DNA from: HIMB30 sp965655875
GTDB lineage: Bacteria > Pseudomonadota > Gammaproteobacteria > Pseudomonadales > Litorivicinaceae
Length of the DNA: 64,000 nt
Direction of reading: 5' to 3'
Assembly: GCA_965655875.1 (NCBI GenBank)
Contig: CBFHIN010000002.1
Location: 1 to 64,000, forward strand
The notes under the pieces are model-generated. The model ran no database searches. It was given only the letters and a program-made list of their open reading frames with translations, and was not told the origin of the DNA. Below, piece after piece: positions 18,193-27,037 of the stretch. The first letter of the stretch is position 1, and each line of letters starts with the position of its first letter. A program made the position numbers and the translations under genes.

Positions 18193-19935
18193 ATGAAGGA
18201 CGCTGTCGCTGCGCTATTTGAACGAGCGCTCGATCAACTCATAGAAAAAGGCATGCTTGATTCGAGCGATCGCAAGCCTATACAAATCGAAAATACACGC
18301 GATCCAGCTCACGGCGATCTGGCAACCAATGCCGCGATGATGCATGCAAAAGCTGCCAAAATGGCGCCTCGCGCGCTCGCTGAATTGCTATTGGAGCACC
18401 TCCCGTCGTCACCAAATATCGATGCGACTGAAATAGCGGGGCCCGGCTTTATCAATATTCGCCTAGCCAAAGATGCCGCTTTCGAACCCGTCATTCGCTG
18501 CCTTCAAGACAATACAATTTTCGGTATACACACCCCAACGAACGAACGCGTTCAGGTCGAGTACGTCTCTGCAAATCCAACCGGGCCTTTGCACGTCGGT
18601 CACGGGCGCGGAGCCGCCTACGGAGCGACATTGGTCAATCTGCTGAAAGCACGCGGCCACTCTGTTGACGCTGAGTATTATGTCAATGATGCCGGACGCC
18701 AAATGAATATCTTGGCGGTGAGCGTCTTTCTCCGTTATTTGGAGGCCACCGGAGAAACGGTGGCATTCCCATCAGCCGGATATCAAGGCGATTACATTGT
18801 AGACCTCGGAAAAACTCTTCAAAAAGAAGTCAGTGACTCGCTCTCGGTCTTATGGAGCGACTTGACCCATGGGGTCACACCAGATTCAGACGAGACAAAA
18901 GATGCGCATATTGATGGATTGATTCATAACGCAAAATCTCAATTAGGTGAGCAATGGAGTAAGCCTTTCGATCTCGCACTCGACGCAATTCTGAGCGATA
19001 TAAAAAATGATTTATCAGAATTCGGTGCGGATTTTGACGAATGGTTCAGTGAGAAGTCGCTAGTCACCTCTGGCGAAATTGATGACGCAATTCAACGCCT
19101 TGAAGAGCGTGGACATCTCTATGACAAGGGGGGTGCGCTTTGGTTTCGCTCGACTGATTTTGGCGATGATAAAGACCGAGTGGTCCGTCGAGATAACGGG
19201 GAAACAACCTACTTCGCGAGCGATATTGCGTACATCGCCAATAAGTTTTCTCGAGGCTTTGACCGAATAATTTACGTATGGGGCGCAGACCATCACGGTT
19301 ATATCGTCCGAATCAAGGCAGCCGCTCAAGCACTTGGGTTTGATCCTGAAAGACTCACAATCCGGCTCGTACAATTTGCAATTCTTTATAAAGATGGCGA
19401 ACGATTACAAATGTCGACCCGCTCCGGTTCATTTGTCACACTTCGAGACTTGCGCAACGACGTCGGCCGAGACGCATGTCGGTATTTTTATGTGATGCGC
19501 AAAGCCGATCAGCATCTCGACTTTGATCTATCACTTGCGACCAGTCAGTCCAAGGACAATCCGGTGTACTACATTCAATACGCACACGCGCGTATTTGTC
19601 GGGTATTCGAAGGACTCGAGGGTGAAGTGTTCGATCAAGAGCGCGGATTGAATCACTTGACGGCGCTAACGACACAAGAGGAACTTGATCTGGCGACTTC
19701 AATTGGGCGTTTCCCGGAAATCGTTGGCAAAGCTGCAGATTCCCTCGAGGCGCATCTCATTTGTTACTACCTCCAGGACCTCGCGGCCGATTTTCATCGT
19801 TGGTACAACGGAACTCGTCTGCTCGTTGACGAACTTGAAGTACGTGATGCCCGCCTTGCGCTCGCAAAAGCTGTGCAAACGGTTATTCGCAATGGACTCG
19901 ATCTACTTGGCGTGAGTGCCCCTCGGTCAATGTAA
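18193..19935 (+). CDS. argS: Arginyl-tRNA synthetase
   Basis: This class I synthetase of 580 aa charges tRNA-Arg. The HIGH motif is HVGH in ANPTGPLHVGHGRG; KMSKS is replaced by MSTRSG, as usual in ArgRS. The N-terminal tRNA D-loop domain and C-terminal DALR anticodon domain are both present. GGAGG lies just upstream of ATG 18193. Its TAA overlaps the ATG of the following SPOR gene by one base. Confidence 0.96.
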   Translation: MKDAVAALFERALDQLIEKGMLDSSDRKPIQIENTRDPAHGDLATNAAMMHAKAAKMAPRALAELLLEHLPSSPNIDATEIAGPGFINIRLAKDAAFEPVIRCLQDNTIFGIHTPTNERVQVEYVSANPTGPLHVGHGRGAAYGATLVNLLKARGHSVDAEYYVNDAGRQMNILAVSVFLRYLEATGETVAFPSAGYQGDYIVDLGKTLQKEVSDSLSVLWSDLTHGVTPDSDETKDAHIDGLIHNAKSQLGEQWSKPFDLALDAILSDIKNDLSEFGADFDEWFSEKSLVTSGEIDDAIQRLEERGHLYDKGGALWFRSTDFGDDKDRVVRRDNGETTYFASDIAYIANKFSRGFDRIIYVWGADHHGYIVRIKAAAQALGFDPERLTIRLVQFAILYKDGERLQMSTRSGSFVTLRDLRNDVGRDACRYFYVMRKADQHLDFDLSLATSQSKDNPVYYIQYAHARICRVFEGLEGEVFDQERGLNHLTALTTQEELDLATSIGRFPEIVGKAADSLEAHLICYYLQDLAADFHRWYNGTRLLVDELEVRDARLALAKAVQTVIRNGLDLLGVSAPRSM

Positions 19936-20525
19936 TGCGTGATTATTCGACCCAGGCTGCACGCCATCGGCGGACGGAAAAACAAGGACCGAGCGCTGCG
20001 ATCGGGATCACCTTGAGTATCGTTTTAGTTGGGGCGGTTGCGGCATTACTTATTTGGTTAACGCAAAGTACGTCTGAAACACTCGAAGAAGAACCGCGTC
20101 AACCTGAGGCAAGAATTGAAGAGCCTCAAGCGCCAACACCAACAGAGCTAAATGCAAAAGAAACAACAACTGTCGAGCAAGAAATCCCTGAGGCGCCAGA
20201 GAACTTTTACACGTTTTATGAGTTGTTGATCTCAGGGGAAGTCCCCATAGACGTTGAAGCGGGAAAATCCAGAGATGAAGCCGCCGCTGAAACTCTAAAG
20301 AGCACCATTGTTCAGGTTGCATCGTTTCGAACCGCCGAAGCCGCAGAAGATACTCGTGTTGCACTGTTGTTCTTGGATCTGAAAGCGCGTGTTTTGCCTC
20401 CGAGCCAAACCAATGGAGGTTGGTATCGGGTTGTACTTGGACCGTTTAAAACCATTCGTGATATGCAAGCCGCCGCGGACGTACTGAAAAAGAATGGTTA
20501 TAACGCGCTCATTCGCAGGGAGTAG
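19935..20525 (+). CDS. SPOR-domain membrane protein (FtsN-like)
   Basis: This 196-aa bitopic protein has a basic cytoplasmic N-terminus, one transmembrane helix (about 22-44), an acidic proline/glutamate-rich linker, and a C-terminal SPOR domain (IVQVASFRTAEAAED to ALIRRE). SPOR domains bind septal glycan stripped of stem peptides. The place between argS and hslV is where pseudomonads carry an FtsN-like gene. Whether it carries the essential FtsN activator segment cannot be told from sequence, so I leave the symbol open. Confidence 0.82.
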   Translation: MRDYSTQAARHRRTEKQGPSAAIGITLSIVLVGAVAALLIWLTQSTSETLEEEPRQPEARIEEPQAPTPTELNAKETTTVEQEIPEAPENFYTFYELLISGEVPIDVEAGKSRDEAAAETLKSTIVQVASFRTAEAAEDTRVALLFLDLKARVLPPSQTNGGWYRVVLGPFKTIRDMQAAADVLKKNGYNALIRRE

Positions 20526-20527
20526 AT

Positions 20528-21076
20528 ATGGAACAATTCCACGGAACAACGATCGTTTCAGTGCGACGAGGCGACCAAGTTTGTATTGGTGGTGACGGCC
20601 AAGTCACACTCGGCAATACGGTCATGAAAGGGAATGCACGTAAAGTCAGACGACTGTATCAAAACAAAGTGCTCGCAGGTTTCGCTGGCGGAACAGCTGA
20701 TGCGTTCACATTGTTTGAGCGATTTGATGCGAAGCTCGAAAAACATCAAGGCAACCTCACGCGCGCTGCAGTGGAGCTAGCCAAAGACTGGCGCCAAGAT
20801 CGAATGCTCAGACGACTTGAAGCGATTCTCGCAGTTGCCGATACCGAAACGTCTCTAATCATCACAGGAAATGGAGATGTAATGGAGCCAGAAGATGGCA
20901 TCATCGCTGTCGGCTCTGGCGGTCCATTTGCGCAAGCCGCAGCACTTGCATTACTTCGGAATACAGAACTAAGTGCTCGCACAATCGTTGAAGAGGCGCT
21001 CAAAGCAGCCGGCGAGATCTGTATTTACACGAACACAAACTTCACCATTGACGAATTGAACACGACCCATGACTGA
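20528..21076 (+). CDS. hslV: ATP-dependent protease peptidase subunit HslV
   Basis: HslV (182 aa) forms the dodecameric proteolytic core of HslUV. The catalytic threonine is in GTTIVSVRR, revealed after removal of a six-residue leader (MEQFHG); GGDGQVTLGNTVMK is the typical family segment. It starts 2 bp after the SPOR gene and overlaps hslU by 8 bp. A heat-shock promoter is not evident immediately upstream, so expression may come from the argS side. Confidence 0.96.
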   Translation: MEQFHGTTIVSVRRGDQVCIGGDGQVTLGNTVMKGNARKVRRLYQNKVLAGFAGGTADAFTLFERFDAKLEKHQGNLTRAAVELAKDWRQDRMLRRLEAILAVADTETSLIITGNGDVMEPEDGIIAVGSGGPFAQAAALALLRNTELSARTIVEEALKAAGEICIYTNTNFTIDELNTTHD

Positions 21077-22391
21077 TCTTTCACCTCAAGATATTGTTAC
21101 CCAACTCGACCGCCATATCATCGGGCAAGCTGATGCAAAACGTGCGGTCGCTATCGCCCTAAGAAATCGTTGGCGTCGAATGCAGCTGGTGGACGATCTT
21201 GCTAAAGAAGTGACGCCTAAGAATATCTTAATGATCGGCCCAACAGGCGTCGGCAAAACAGAAATCGCACGACGACTTGCTCGACTTGCAAAGGCACCAT
21301 TTATCAAGATTGAAGCAACTAAATTCACGGAAGTCGGATACGTGGGTCGTGACGTGGAATCGATCATCAGAGACCTGGTTGGTGTTGCGATAAAAGATGA
21401 ACGTGAACGTCGAATGCAGGAAGTGCGCCACCAGGCAGAGGATCGGGCCGAAGACCGAATTCTCGATATTCTGCTGCCTCCGCCTCGGAACGATCAACCA
21501 GTCCAACCGGACACGAGTGGTGCACGTCAGGTCTTCCGGAAGAAATTGAGAGAAGGCGAACTCGACGATAAAGAAATCGAGATCGATGTCAGTGCAGGAG
21601 GTTTAGGCGTCGACATCATGACGCCACCAGGGATGGAGGATATGGCTAACCAACTCCAAGACATGTTCTCAAAATTCGGACAAGACAAGAAAAAGAAACG
21701 AAAACTACCGATTCGGGATGCTTATAAAATCTTGATTGATGAAGAAGCCGCAAGACTGATTTCGGATGATGATGTGAAATTGACTGCGATTGGCCATGTT
21801 GAAAGTCGCGGCATCGTATTTCTTGATGAAATCGATAAAGTATGTCGCCGTGAAAACGCGCAAGGCGCTGATGTCAGTCGCGAGGGCGTACAAAGGGATT
21901 TACTCCCTTTAATCGAAGGCACGACGGTGCAAACGAAATTCGGCTCTGTCAAAACGGATCATATTTTATTTATCGCATCCGGTGCATTTCACTTATCAAA
22001 ACCCTCAGATCTTGTACCAGAGCTCCAAGGTCGGCTGCCGATTCGCGTCGAACTTGACGCGCTAAAGCCCTCCGATTTTGCACGAATTCTGACTGAGCCA
22101 GATCATTCTTTGGTCACACAGTACCAAGCGCTCCTAGAAACCGATGGGATTTCGATTGAGTTTGCTGAAAATGGCATCGAGGCGATTGCTGAAATCGCTG
22201 CATCCGTCAATGAGAAAACTGAAAACATCGGAGCGCGAAGGCTACATACACTCGTCGAACGCGTCCTTGAGGATTTGTTGTTTCAGACTGGCCAAACCGC
22301 CTCTGAACCCGTCACAATTGACCGCAATTATGTCGAATCTCGTTTGTCTGAACTCAGCCAAGACGAGGATTTGTCGCAATACATCCTCTGA
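21069..22391 (+). CDS. hslU: HslU ATPase, unfoldase of HslUV
   Basis: This 440-aa AAA+ protein unfolds substrates and feeds them to HslV. Walker A GPTGVGKT spans 57-64, Walker B GIVFLDEIDK lies after the variable I domain (about 110-245), and the C-terminus ends in a short hydrophobic tail (SQYIL) that docks into HslV and activates it. Start overlaps hslV; the next gene ubiE starts 6 bp downstream. Confidence 0.97.
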   Translation: MTDLSPQDIVTQLDRHIIGQADAKRAVAIALRNRWRRMQLVDDLAKEVTPKNILMIGPTGVGKTEIARRLARLAKAPFIKIEATKFTEVGYVGRDVESIIRDLVGVAIKDERERRMQEVRHQAEDRAEDRILDILLPPPRNDQPVQPDTSGARQVFRKKLREGELDDKEIEIDVSAGGLGVDIMTPPGMEDMANQLQDMFSKFGQDKKKKRKLPIRDAYKILIDEEAARLISDDDVKLTAIGHVESRGIVFLDEIDKVCRRENAQGADVSREGVQRDLLPLIEGTTVQTKFGSVKTDHILFIASGAFHLSKPSDLVPELQGRLPIRVELDALKPSDFARILTEPDHSLVTQYQALLETDGISIEFAENGIEAIAEIAASVNEKTENIGARRLHTLVERVLEDLLFQTGQTASEPVTIDRNYVESRLSELSQDEDLSQYIL

Positions 22392-22397
22392 GGGCAC

Positions 22398-23141
22398 ATG
22401 AAAGAGACAACGCATTTTGGATTCAAAGAGGTCCCCGTAGAGGAGAAGACCTATCGCGTCAGAGAAGTCTTTAATAGCGTTGCACGTCGTTATGATTTGA
22501 TGAACGACCTGATGTCCGCAGGCTTACATCGCCTCTGGAAGCGAGTTGCGATTGAGTCTATTGCCATTCGTCCAGGTATGCATGTTTTAGATCTCGCCTC
22601 AGGTACCGGAGATCTTGCTCGCGCTATGTCGCGTCGTGCAGGGTCAACCGGTCATGTGATTTTGGGCGATATCAACGATCAAATGCTCCGAGTTGGTCGT
22701 GATCGTTGTATCGATGAGGGTGAACTAAAAGGGCTAAGTTGGTGCCAATGTGACGCTGAATCGCTTCCCTATCCAAGTAACTCGTTTGATCGAGTCACTA
22801 TCGGTTTCGGGCTTCGAAATGTGACTGACAAAGATGCAGCGCTTCGCGAGATGTATCGTATTTTAAAACCTGGCGGCAAAGGATTAGTTCTCGAGTTTTC
22901 TCAGCCCACATCAGCTTCTCTGTCTCAGATTTATGATGTTTATAGTTTTTCGGTATTACCAGCAATGGGACAGCTCGTCGCACAAGATAAAGAATCGTAT
23001 CAATACCTTGCCGAATCGATCCGAAAGCACCCAGATCAGGAAACCCTCGCTGATATGATGCGCACCGCTGGATTTGAGTCCGTGTCGTATCAAAATCTGA
23101 CCGGAGGCATCGTTGCGATCCACACGGGAGTCAAAAAATGA
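22398..23141 (+). CDS. ubiE: Ubiquinone/menaquinone C-methyltransferase
   Basis: UbiE (247 aa) C-methylates the demethoxy-ubiquinol ring (and demethylmenaquinol where present) using SAM. Motif I VLDLASGTGDLA, GFGLRNV and the LKPGGKGLVLEFS segment are characteristic. It leads the ubiE-ubiJ-ubiB run, overlapping ubiJ by 4 bp (ATGA type), so three aerobic ubiquinone factors are made from one message. Confidence 0.96.
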   Translation: MKETTHFGFKEVPVEEKTYRVREVFNSVARRYDLMNDLMSAGLHRLWKRVAIESIAIRPGMHVLDLASGTGDLARAMSRRAGSTGHVILGDINDQMLRVGRDRCIDEGELKGLSWCQCDAESLPYPSNSFDRVTIGFGLRNVTDKDAALREMYRILKPGGKGLVLEFSQPTSASLSQIYDVYSFSVLPAMGQLVAQDKESYQYLAESIRKHPDQETLADMMRTAGFESVSYQNLTGGIVAIHTGVKK

Positions 23142-23761
23142 TCCCTCGATTGATGTTGGCAGGGTTGGTTGGCGCTTCAGAAAAAGCAATCAGCGCCGGC
23201 ATGAAAGCTGCGGACATCCAACCCGAACAACTCGCGCCAATGGTTGGAAAAGTGCTCAAACTGAGAGTGACAGATCTTGATCTCGATGTGTGGATCATCT
23301 GTGGCGAAGAACGTTGGTGGCTTGCCACAGAATCACAAGAAAATGCAGATGTAGAACTGTCTGGAACACTCGGAAGTCTTGTAGAAACAGCGCGCTCACT
23401 GACTAGACCCAACGCCCCGCTCATTTTTGAAGGACTTGATATCCGAGGGAGTGTTGGCGTCTTACAAACCATGCAAAAAGTGTTTCAAGCGATGGATTTG
23501 GACTGGGAAGACGTCGTAACCAAAGCACTTGGTCCAGTACCTGCAGGGCTTTTAATCAAAACCTTGCGAGCGGCTCGAGAACAATGGCTCACCAGTCGTG
23601 AATCGGTGAAACGACAAACTCAAGAGTACCTACAATCGGAGCAAAACACTGTCGTTACCCACACAACGTTTGCTCACTCAGAAACAAGAATGACGGCCTT
23701 GAATCGACAGATTGATCGACTCGATGCACGCATCAAACGGATTGAGGCTCAACATGAGTAG
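23138..23761 (+). CDS. ubiJ: Ubiquinone biosynthesis accessory factor UbiJ (SCP2 domain)
   Basis: This 207-aa protein has an SCP2-like lipid-binding domain in its first half (LKLRVTDLDLDVWI, VELSGTLGSLVET) and a helical C-terminus ending in a coiled coil (LNRQIDRLDARIKRIEA). In E. coli UbiJ helps hold hydrophobic intermediates in the Ubi complex. Position between ubiE and ubiB and length are diagnostic; sequence conservation of this family is low. Confidence 0.9.
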   Translation: MIPRLMLAGLVGASEKAISAGMKAADIQPEQLAPMVGKVLKLRVTDLDLDVWIICGEERWWLATESQENADVELSGTLGSLVETARSLTRPNAPLIFEGLDIRGSVGVLQTMQKVFQAMDLDWEDVVTKALGPVPAGLLIKTLRAAREQWLTSRESVKRQTQEYLQSEQNTVVTHTTFAHSETRMTALNRQIDRLDARIKRIEAQHE

Positions 23762-25373
23762 TTCATTTCGCCTGTTAAAGATCCTTCGTGTTCTGTTTTC
23801 AGAACGAGTTGACGAACTTCTACCACAACCAAAAAAAGGCCCATTACGCGCCTTTGTCTGGTTAATACCATCTGTTCGAATGAAACGATCGCGCGGTGAG
23901 CGCCTCCGCGACGCGCTGCAAGCCTTGGGACCAGTTTTTGTGAAATTCGGGCAAATGCTGTCGACGCGGCGTGACCTTCTGCCACCAGATATTGCTGGAC
24001 CACTGGCTGAACTTCAAGACCGTGTCAAACCATTCCCGGGTGATCGATCGAGAGCCATCATCGAGGCCGACCTTGAATGCTCAATCGATGACGTTTTTGC
24101 AGAATTTTCGTCCGAGGTCATGGCCTCTGCGTCGGTCGCACAGGTTCACGCAGCAAGACTCAAAACCGGCGAAGAAGTCATTGTTAAAGTCATTCGCCCA
24201 GGTATCGAAAAAGTCATCGAAGAAGATTTAAAACTGATGATGACGATTGCTCGATTTGTTGAGAAAAACTTTGTTGACGGCAAGCGTTTAAAGTTGGTGC
24301 AAGTGGTCTCTGATTATCGAATGACCATCCTTGATGAGCTTGATTTGATGCGTGAGGCCGCAAATACAGCGCTAATTCGTCGTAACTTTGAGCATTCTGA
24401 TATTTGTTACGTCCCACAAATTTATTGGGACTACACGCGACGCAATGTGAAAGTCGAAGAACGGATTTACGGCATTCCAATCTCTCAAATCGACGTGTTT
24501 AAAGAAAAGAACGTCAATATGGAGACGTTAGCCGAACGCGGTGTCGAAATCTTTTTCACTCAGGTATTTGACCATAGTTTTTTCCACGCTGACATGCATC
24601 CGGGAAATGTCTTTGTTGATATCTCCGATCCGGAAAATCCAGTCTACAAAGCCATCGACTTTGGAATTGTGGGTACGCTCGATCCTGAGTCCCAAGCTTA
24701 TCTGGCTCAAAACCTGATCGCATTTTTCGATCGAGATTACCGCGCAGTTGCTGAATTGCACGTCGAATCAGGTTGGGTGCCCAAAAATACGAATATTGGT
24801 GAATTCGAGAGCGCAATTCGGACCGTTTGCGAGCCGATTTTTCAAAAGCCTCTCGGCGAAATTAGTTTTGGCGTTCTTCTGGTTCGTTTATTCGAAGTCG
24901 CCCGCCGATTCCAAATGGAAGTCCAACCACAGCTCGTGTTGTTGCAAAAAACATTATTGAATATCGAGGGTTTGGGTCGAGAGCTTTATCCCGAACTCGA
25001 TCTTTGGAATACCGGCAAACCATTTTTAGAGCGATGGGTTAAAGAGCGCTTAGGCCCGAAAGGCATTGCCGATTATGCCAAACGCAATGTATCCCGTTGG
25101 GCTGTTCAATTCCCTGCAATCACAAATACGATATTGACCACTCCAGATCGCCTGGAACGCCTCGAATTGATCCAGAATGAACAAGTCAAGGCGCTGAAAC
25201 ACATTGCCGATGAATCGAAAAAACAAAGAACATCTCGACAGATCAGTACGTTATTCGGTGTACTCGGACTCATCGTTGCAAGCGGTTCAATGATTACGGA
25301 ACATGACTGGTTGGCAAGTCATTGGCCACTCGCCGTTGGTATACTCTCGCTCGTGCTTCTAATCCGGAGGTAA
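23754..25373 (+). CDS. ubiB: UbiB, atypical kinase/ATPase of ubiquinone biosynthesis
   Basis: This 539-aa ADCK/ABC1-family protein extracts or delivers ubiquinone precursors at the membrane by ATP hydrolysis. The KxGQ signature appears as VKFGQMLSTR, the A-rich loop as ASASVAQVHAA, and HADMHPGN and IDFGIVG replace HRD and DFG. Two C-terminal hydrophobic helices (end of protein) anchor it. ATG 23754 overlaps the ubiJ stop and follows GAGG by 6 nt; the frame runs 42 nt further upstream inside ubiJ without an RBS. Confidence 0.95.
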   Translation: MSSSFRLLKILRVLFSERVDELLPQPKKGPLRAFVWLIPSVRMKRSRGERLRDALQALGPVFVKFGQMLSTRRDLLPPDIAGPLAELQDRVKPFPGDRSRAIIEADLECSIDDVFAEFSSEVMASASVAQVHAARLKTGEEVIVKVIRPGIEKVIEEDLKLMMTIARFVEKNFVDGKRLKLVQVVSDYRMTILDELDLMREAANTALIRRNFEHSDICYVPQIYWDYTRRNVKVEERIYGIPISQIDVFKEKNVNMETLAERGVEIFFTQVFDHSFFHADMHPGNVFVDISDPENPVYKAIDFGIVGTLDPESQAYLAQNLIAFFDRDYRAVAELHVESGWVPKNTNIGEFESAIRTVCEPIFQKPLGEISFGVLLVRLFEVARRFQMEVQPQLVLLQKTLLNIEGLGRELYPELDLWNTGKPFLERWVKERLGPKGIADYAKRNVSRWAVQFPAITNTILTTPDRLERLELIQNEQVKALKHIADESKKQRTSRQISTLFGVLGLIVASGSMITEHDWLASHWPLAVGILSLVLLIRR

Positions 25374-25375
25374 CT

Positions 25376-25789
25376 GTGCAATTTACAACTGACGTCATCA
25401 AAACACTTCTCAATACGGTCAAATTCAATGCCGACGGACTCGTTTGCGCTATTGCCCAGGATCATCAAAATAAAGACATACTGATGGTTGCGTGGATGAA
25501 TCAAGAGGCGCTTGAAGAAACCTTGTCGACAGGTCAGGTTGTTTACTATTCGCGCTCAAGGCAGGCGCTGTGGCGTAAAGGCGAATCATCAGGTCAAACC
25601 CAACAATTAGTCGACCTTCGGATTGATTGTGACCAAGATGCAATTCTTTTAGGTATCCTGCAGACCGGAGTCGCTTGTCATACCGGCAGAAGATCGTGCT
25701 TTTCTTGGTCTCCAACTGAGCAAGGCACATGGGATCCTGTCGAAGCCGTCGAAGTGGACCCAGACACATTGTACGGGGGCAAAACATGA
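25376..25789 (+). CDS. hisI: Phosphoribosyl-AMP cyclohydrolase
   Basis: HisI (137 aa) opens the adenine ring of PR-AMP, step three of histidine synthesis. Motifs are WMNQEAL, YYSRSRQALWRKGE, the metal-binding DCDQDAIL and the cysteine pair in VACHTGRRSCF. The start is GTG at 25376, right after GGAGG with 5-nt spacing and 2 bp after ubiB. It is a separate gene from hisE, as in pseudomonads rather than the fused enteric hisIE. Confidence 0.95.
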   Translation: MQFTTDVIKTLLNTVKFNADGLVCAIAQDHQNKDILMVAWMNQEALEETLSTGQVVYYSRSRQALWRKGESSGQTQQLVDLRIDCDQDAILLGILQTGVACHTGRRSCFSWSPTEQGTWDPVEAVEVDPDTLYGGKT

Positions 25790-26121
25790 CTGTGATTGAT
25801 GTCTTAGAAGATATGCTTGCTGAACGGCGTTACGGCGATCCAGATAAATCGTATGTATCTAAGTTGCATCACAAGGGACTTGACCACATTTTAAAAAAGG
25901 TCGGGGAAGAAGCGACCGAAGTGGTGATGGCTGCCAAAGATGCAGCTCGCTCGGAAAATAACGAAGATGTGATTCATGAAGTCGCCGATCTGTGGTTCCA
26001 CACGCTTGTATTACTTTCACACCTTGAGGAACCGCCGAGCGCCGTACTAGCCGAGTTAGAGCGACGTCTTGGGATCAGTGGTCTGGTAGAAAAAGCAAAT
26101 CGAGGGACGCGTGATGACTGA
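25786..26121 (+). CDS. hisE: Phosphoribosyl-ATP pyrophosphatase
   Basis: HisE (111 aa) hydrolyses PR-ATP to PR-AMP, the step before HisI. The all-alpha MazG-like fold shows KVGEEATEVVMAAK and EVADLWFHTLVLL, whose acidic residues bind magnesium. ATG 25786 overlaps the hisI stop (ATGA) so translation is coupled. The remaining his genes of the window lie 15 kb away at 40.1-42.8 kb. Confidence 0.95.
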   Translation: MTVIDVLEDMLAERRYGDPDKSYVSKLHHKGLDHILKKVGEEATEVVMAAKDAARSENNEDVIHEVADLWFHTLVLLSHLEEPPSAVLAELERRLGISGLVEKANRGTRDD

Positions 26122-26452
26122 TTGTTTGTTTTGTAAAATCCGCGATGGCGAGATTCCAGCGGATATTATCTATAAAGATGACGATTGCTTGGCTTTTCGT
26201 GATATTAATCCGAAAGCGCCAGTGCATTTTTTGGTGATACCGCGTCGCCACATTGAAAATTTATTTGATACGACACCCTCTGATGAAGGCTTGTTAGGCC
26301 GAATCCAGTTAAAGATTCCGCAAATTGCAAAGGAACAAGGACTGGATTCAGGATTCAGAACGGTGTTGAATACGGGACCCGGAGGTTACCAGGAGGTGTA
26401 TCACATGCACTATCATGTCCTCGGGGGCGGCCCGTTCACAGGCTTTAATTAA
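26114..26452 (+). CDS. hinT: HIT-family purine nucleoside phosphoramidase (HinT-like)
   Basis: This 112-aa protein has the histidine triad H97-M-H99-Y-H101 (HMHYHVLGG) and the N-terminal CLFCKIRDGEIPA typical of Hint proteins, which hydrolyse AMP-lysine and similar phosphoramidates. The ATG at 26114, inside the end of hisE, is 7 nt after GAGGG. It links the his and tat genes in one transcription unit, 27 bp before tatA. Confidence 0.92.
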   Translation: MTDCLFCKIRDGEIPADIIYKDDDCLAFRDINPKAPVHFLVIPRRHIENLFDTTPSDEGLLGRIQLKIPQIAKEQGLDSGFRTVLNTGPGGYQEVYHMHYHVLGGGPFTGFN

Positions 26453-26479
26453 CAACATATAAAACAATAGGAGCCCGTT

Positions 26480-26731
26480 ATGGGAATTGGTGGTATCAGC
26501 ATTTGGCAGTTACTGATTATCTTGGCGATCGTGATCATGATCTTTGGTACCAAAAAATTAAAGTCTCTGGGTACCGATCTCGGTAGTGCAGTCAAAGGGT
26601 TCCGACAGTCAGTCACTGACAAAACGGAAGACAAGGGTACTGAGGAAACCGCTCAGTCTGCTGAAGAGAGTACTGTTCAACAGAACGAATCGACAGAAAC
26701 ACAACAGACTGAAGAAAAAGAGAAAGTCTAA
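26480..26731 (+). CDS. tatA: Sec-independent translocase subunit TatA
   Basis: TatA (83 aa) oligomerises to form the passage for folded twin-arginine substrates. A short N-terminal transmembrane helix (about 6-22) is followed by the hinge FGTKKL, an amphipathic helix (SLGTDLGSAVKGFRQS) and a polar acidic tail. GGAG lies 6 nt before the ATG. Its stop abuts the GTG of tatB. Confidence 0.96.
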   Translation: MGIGGISIWQLLIILAIVIMIFGTKKLKSLGTDLGSAVKGFRQSVTDKTEDKGTEETAQSAEESTVQQNESTETQQTEEKEKV

Positions 26732-27037
26732 GTGTTTGATATTGGTGCGACCGAGCTATTGCTCGTCGCCATTATCGGTCTTGTCGTTGTTGGCCCTGAG
26801 CGTCTTCCACGTTTGGCTCGAACCGTTGGTTTGTGGGTCAAGAAGTTACGTGGGCAGGTTTCATCGATTCAACAAGATATCAATAAAGAACTGGAACTCG
26901 AGGATCTGAAGCGTCAGCTCGAAGCTCGCGGTGGTGGATTGAAGATGGAAGACATCACCGGCGATGATCCACTGGGACTCAACCAATCAACAACGAACAC
27001 AACAACGGAAAAGAATGAGCGATCCAAGTCTGAATGA
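26732..27037 (+). CDS. tatB: Sec-independent translocase subunit TatB
   Basis: TatB (101 aa) with TatC makes the receptor for twin-arginine signal peptides. The N-terminus MFDIGATELLLVAIIGLVVVG with conserved glutamate E8 and the GPERLPRLART hinge distinguish it from TatA. It begins with GTG immediately after the tatA stop and overlaps tatC by 23 bp. At 101 aa it is shorter than the E. coli protein (171). Confidence 0.95.
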   Translation: MFDIGATELLLVAIIGLVVVGPERLPRLARTVGLWVKKLRGQVSSIQQDINKELELEDLKRQLEARGGGLKMEDITGDDPLGLNQSTTNTTTEKNERSKSE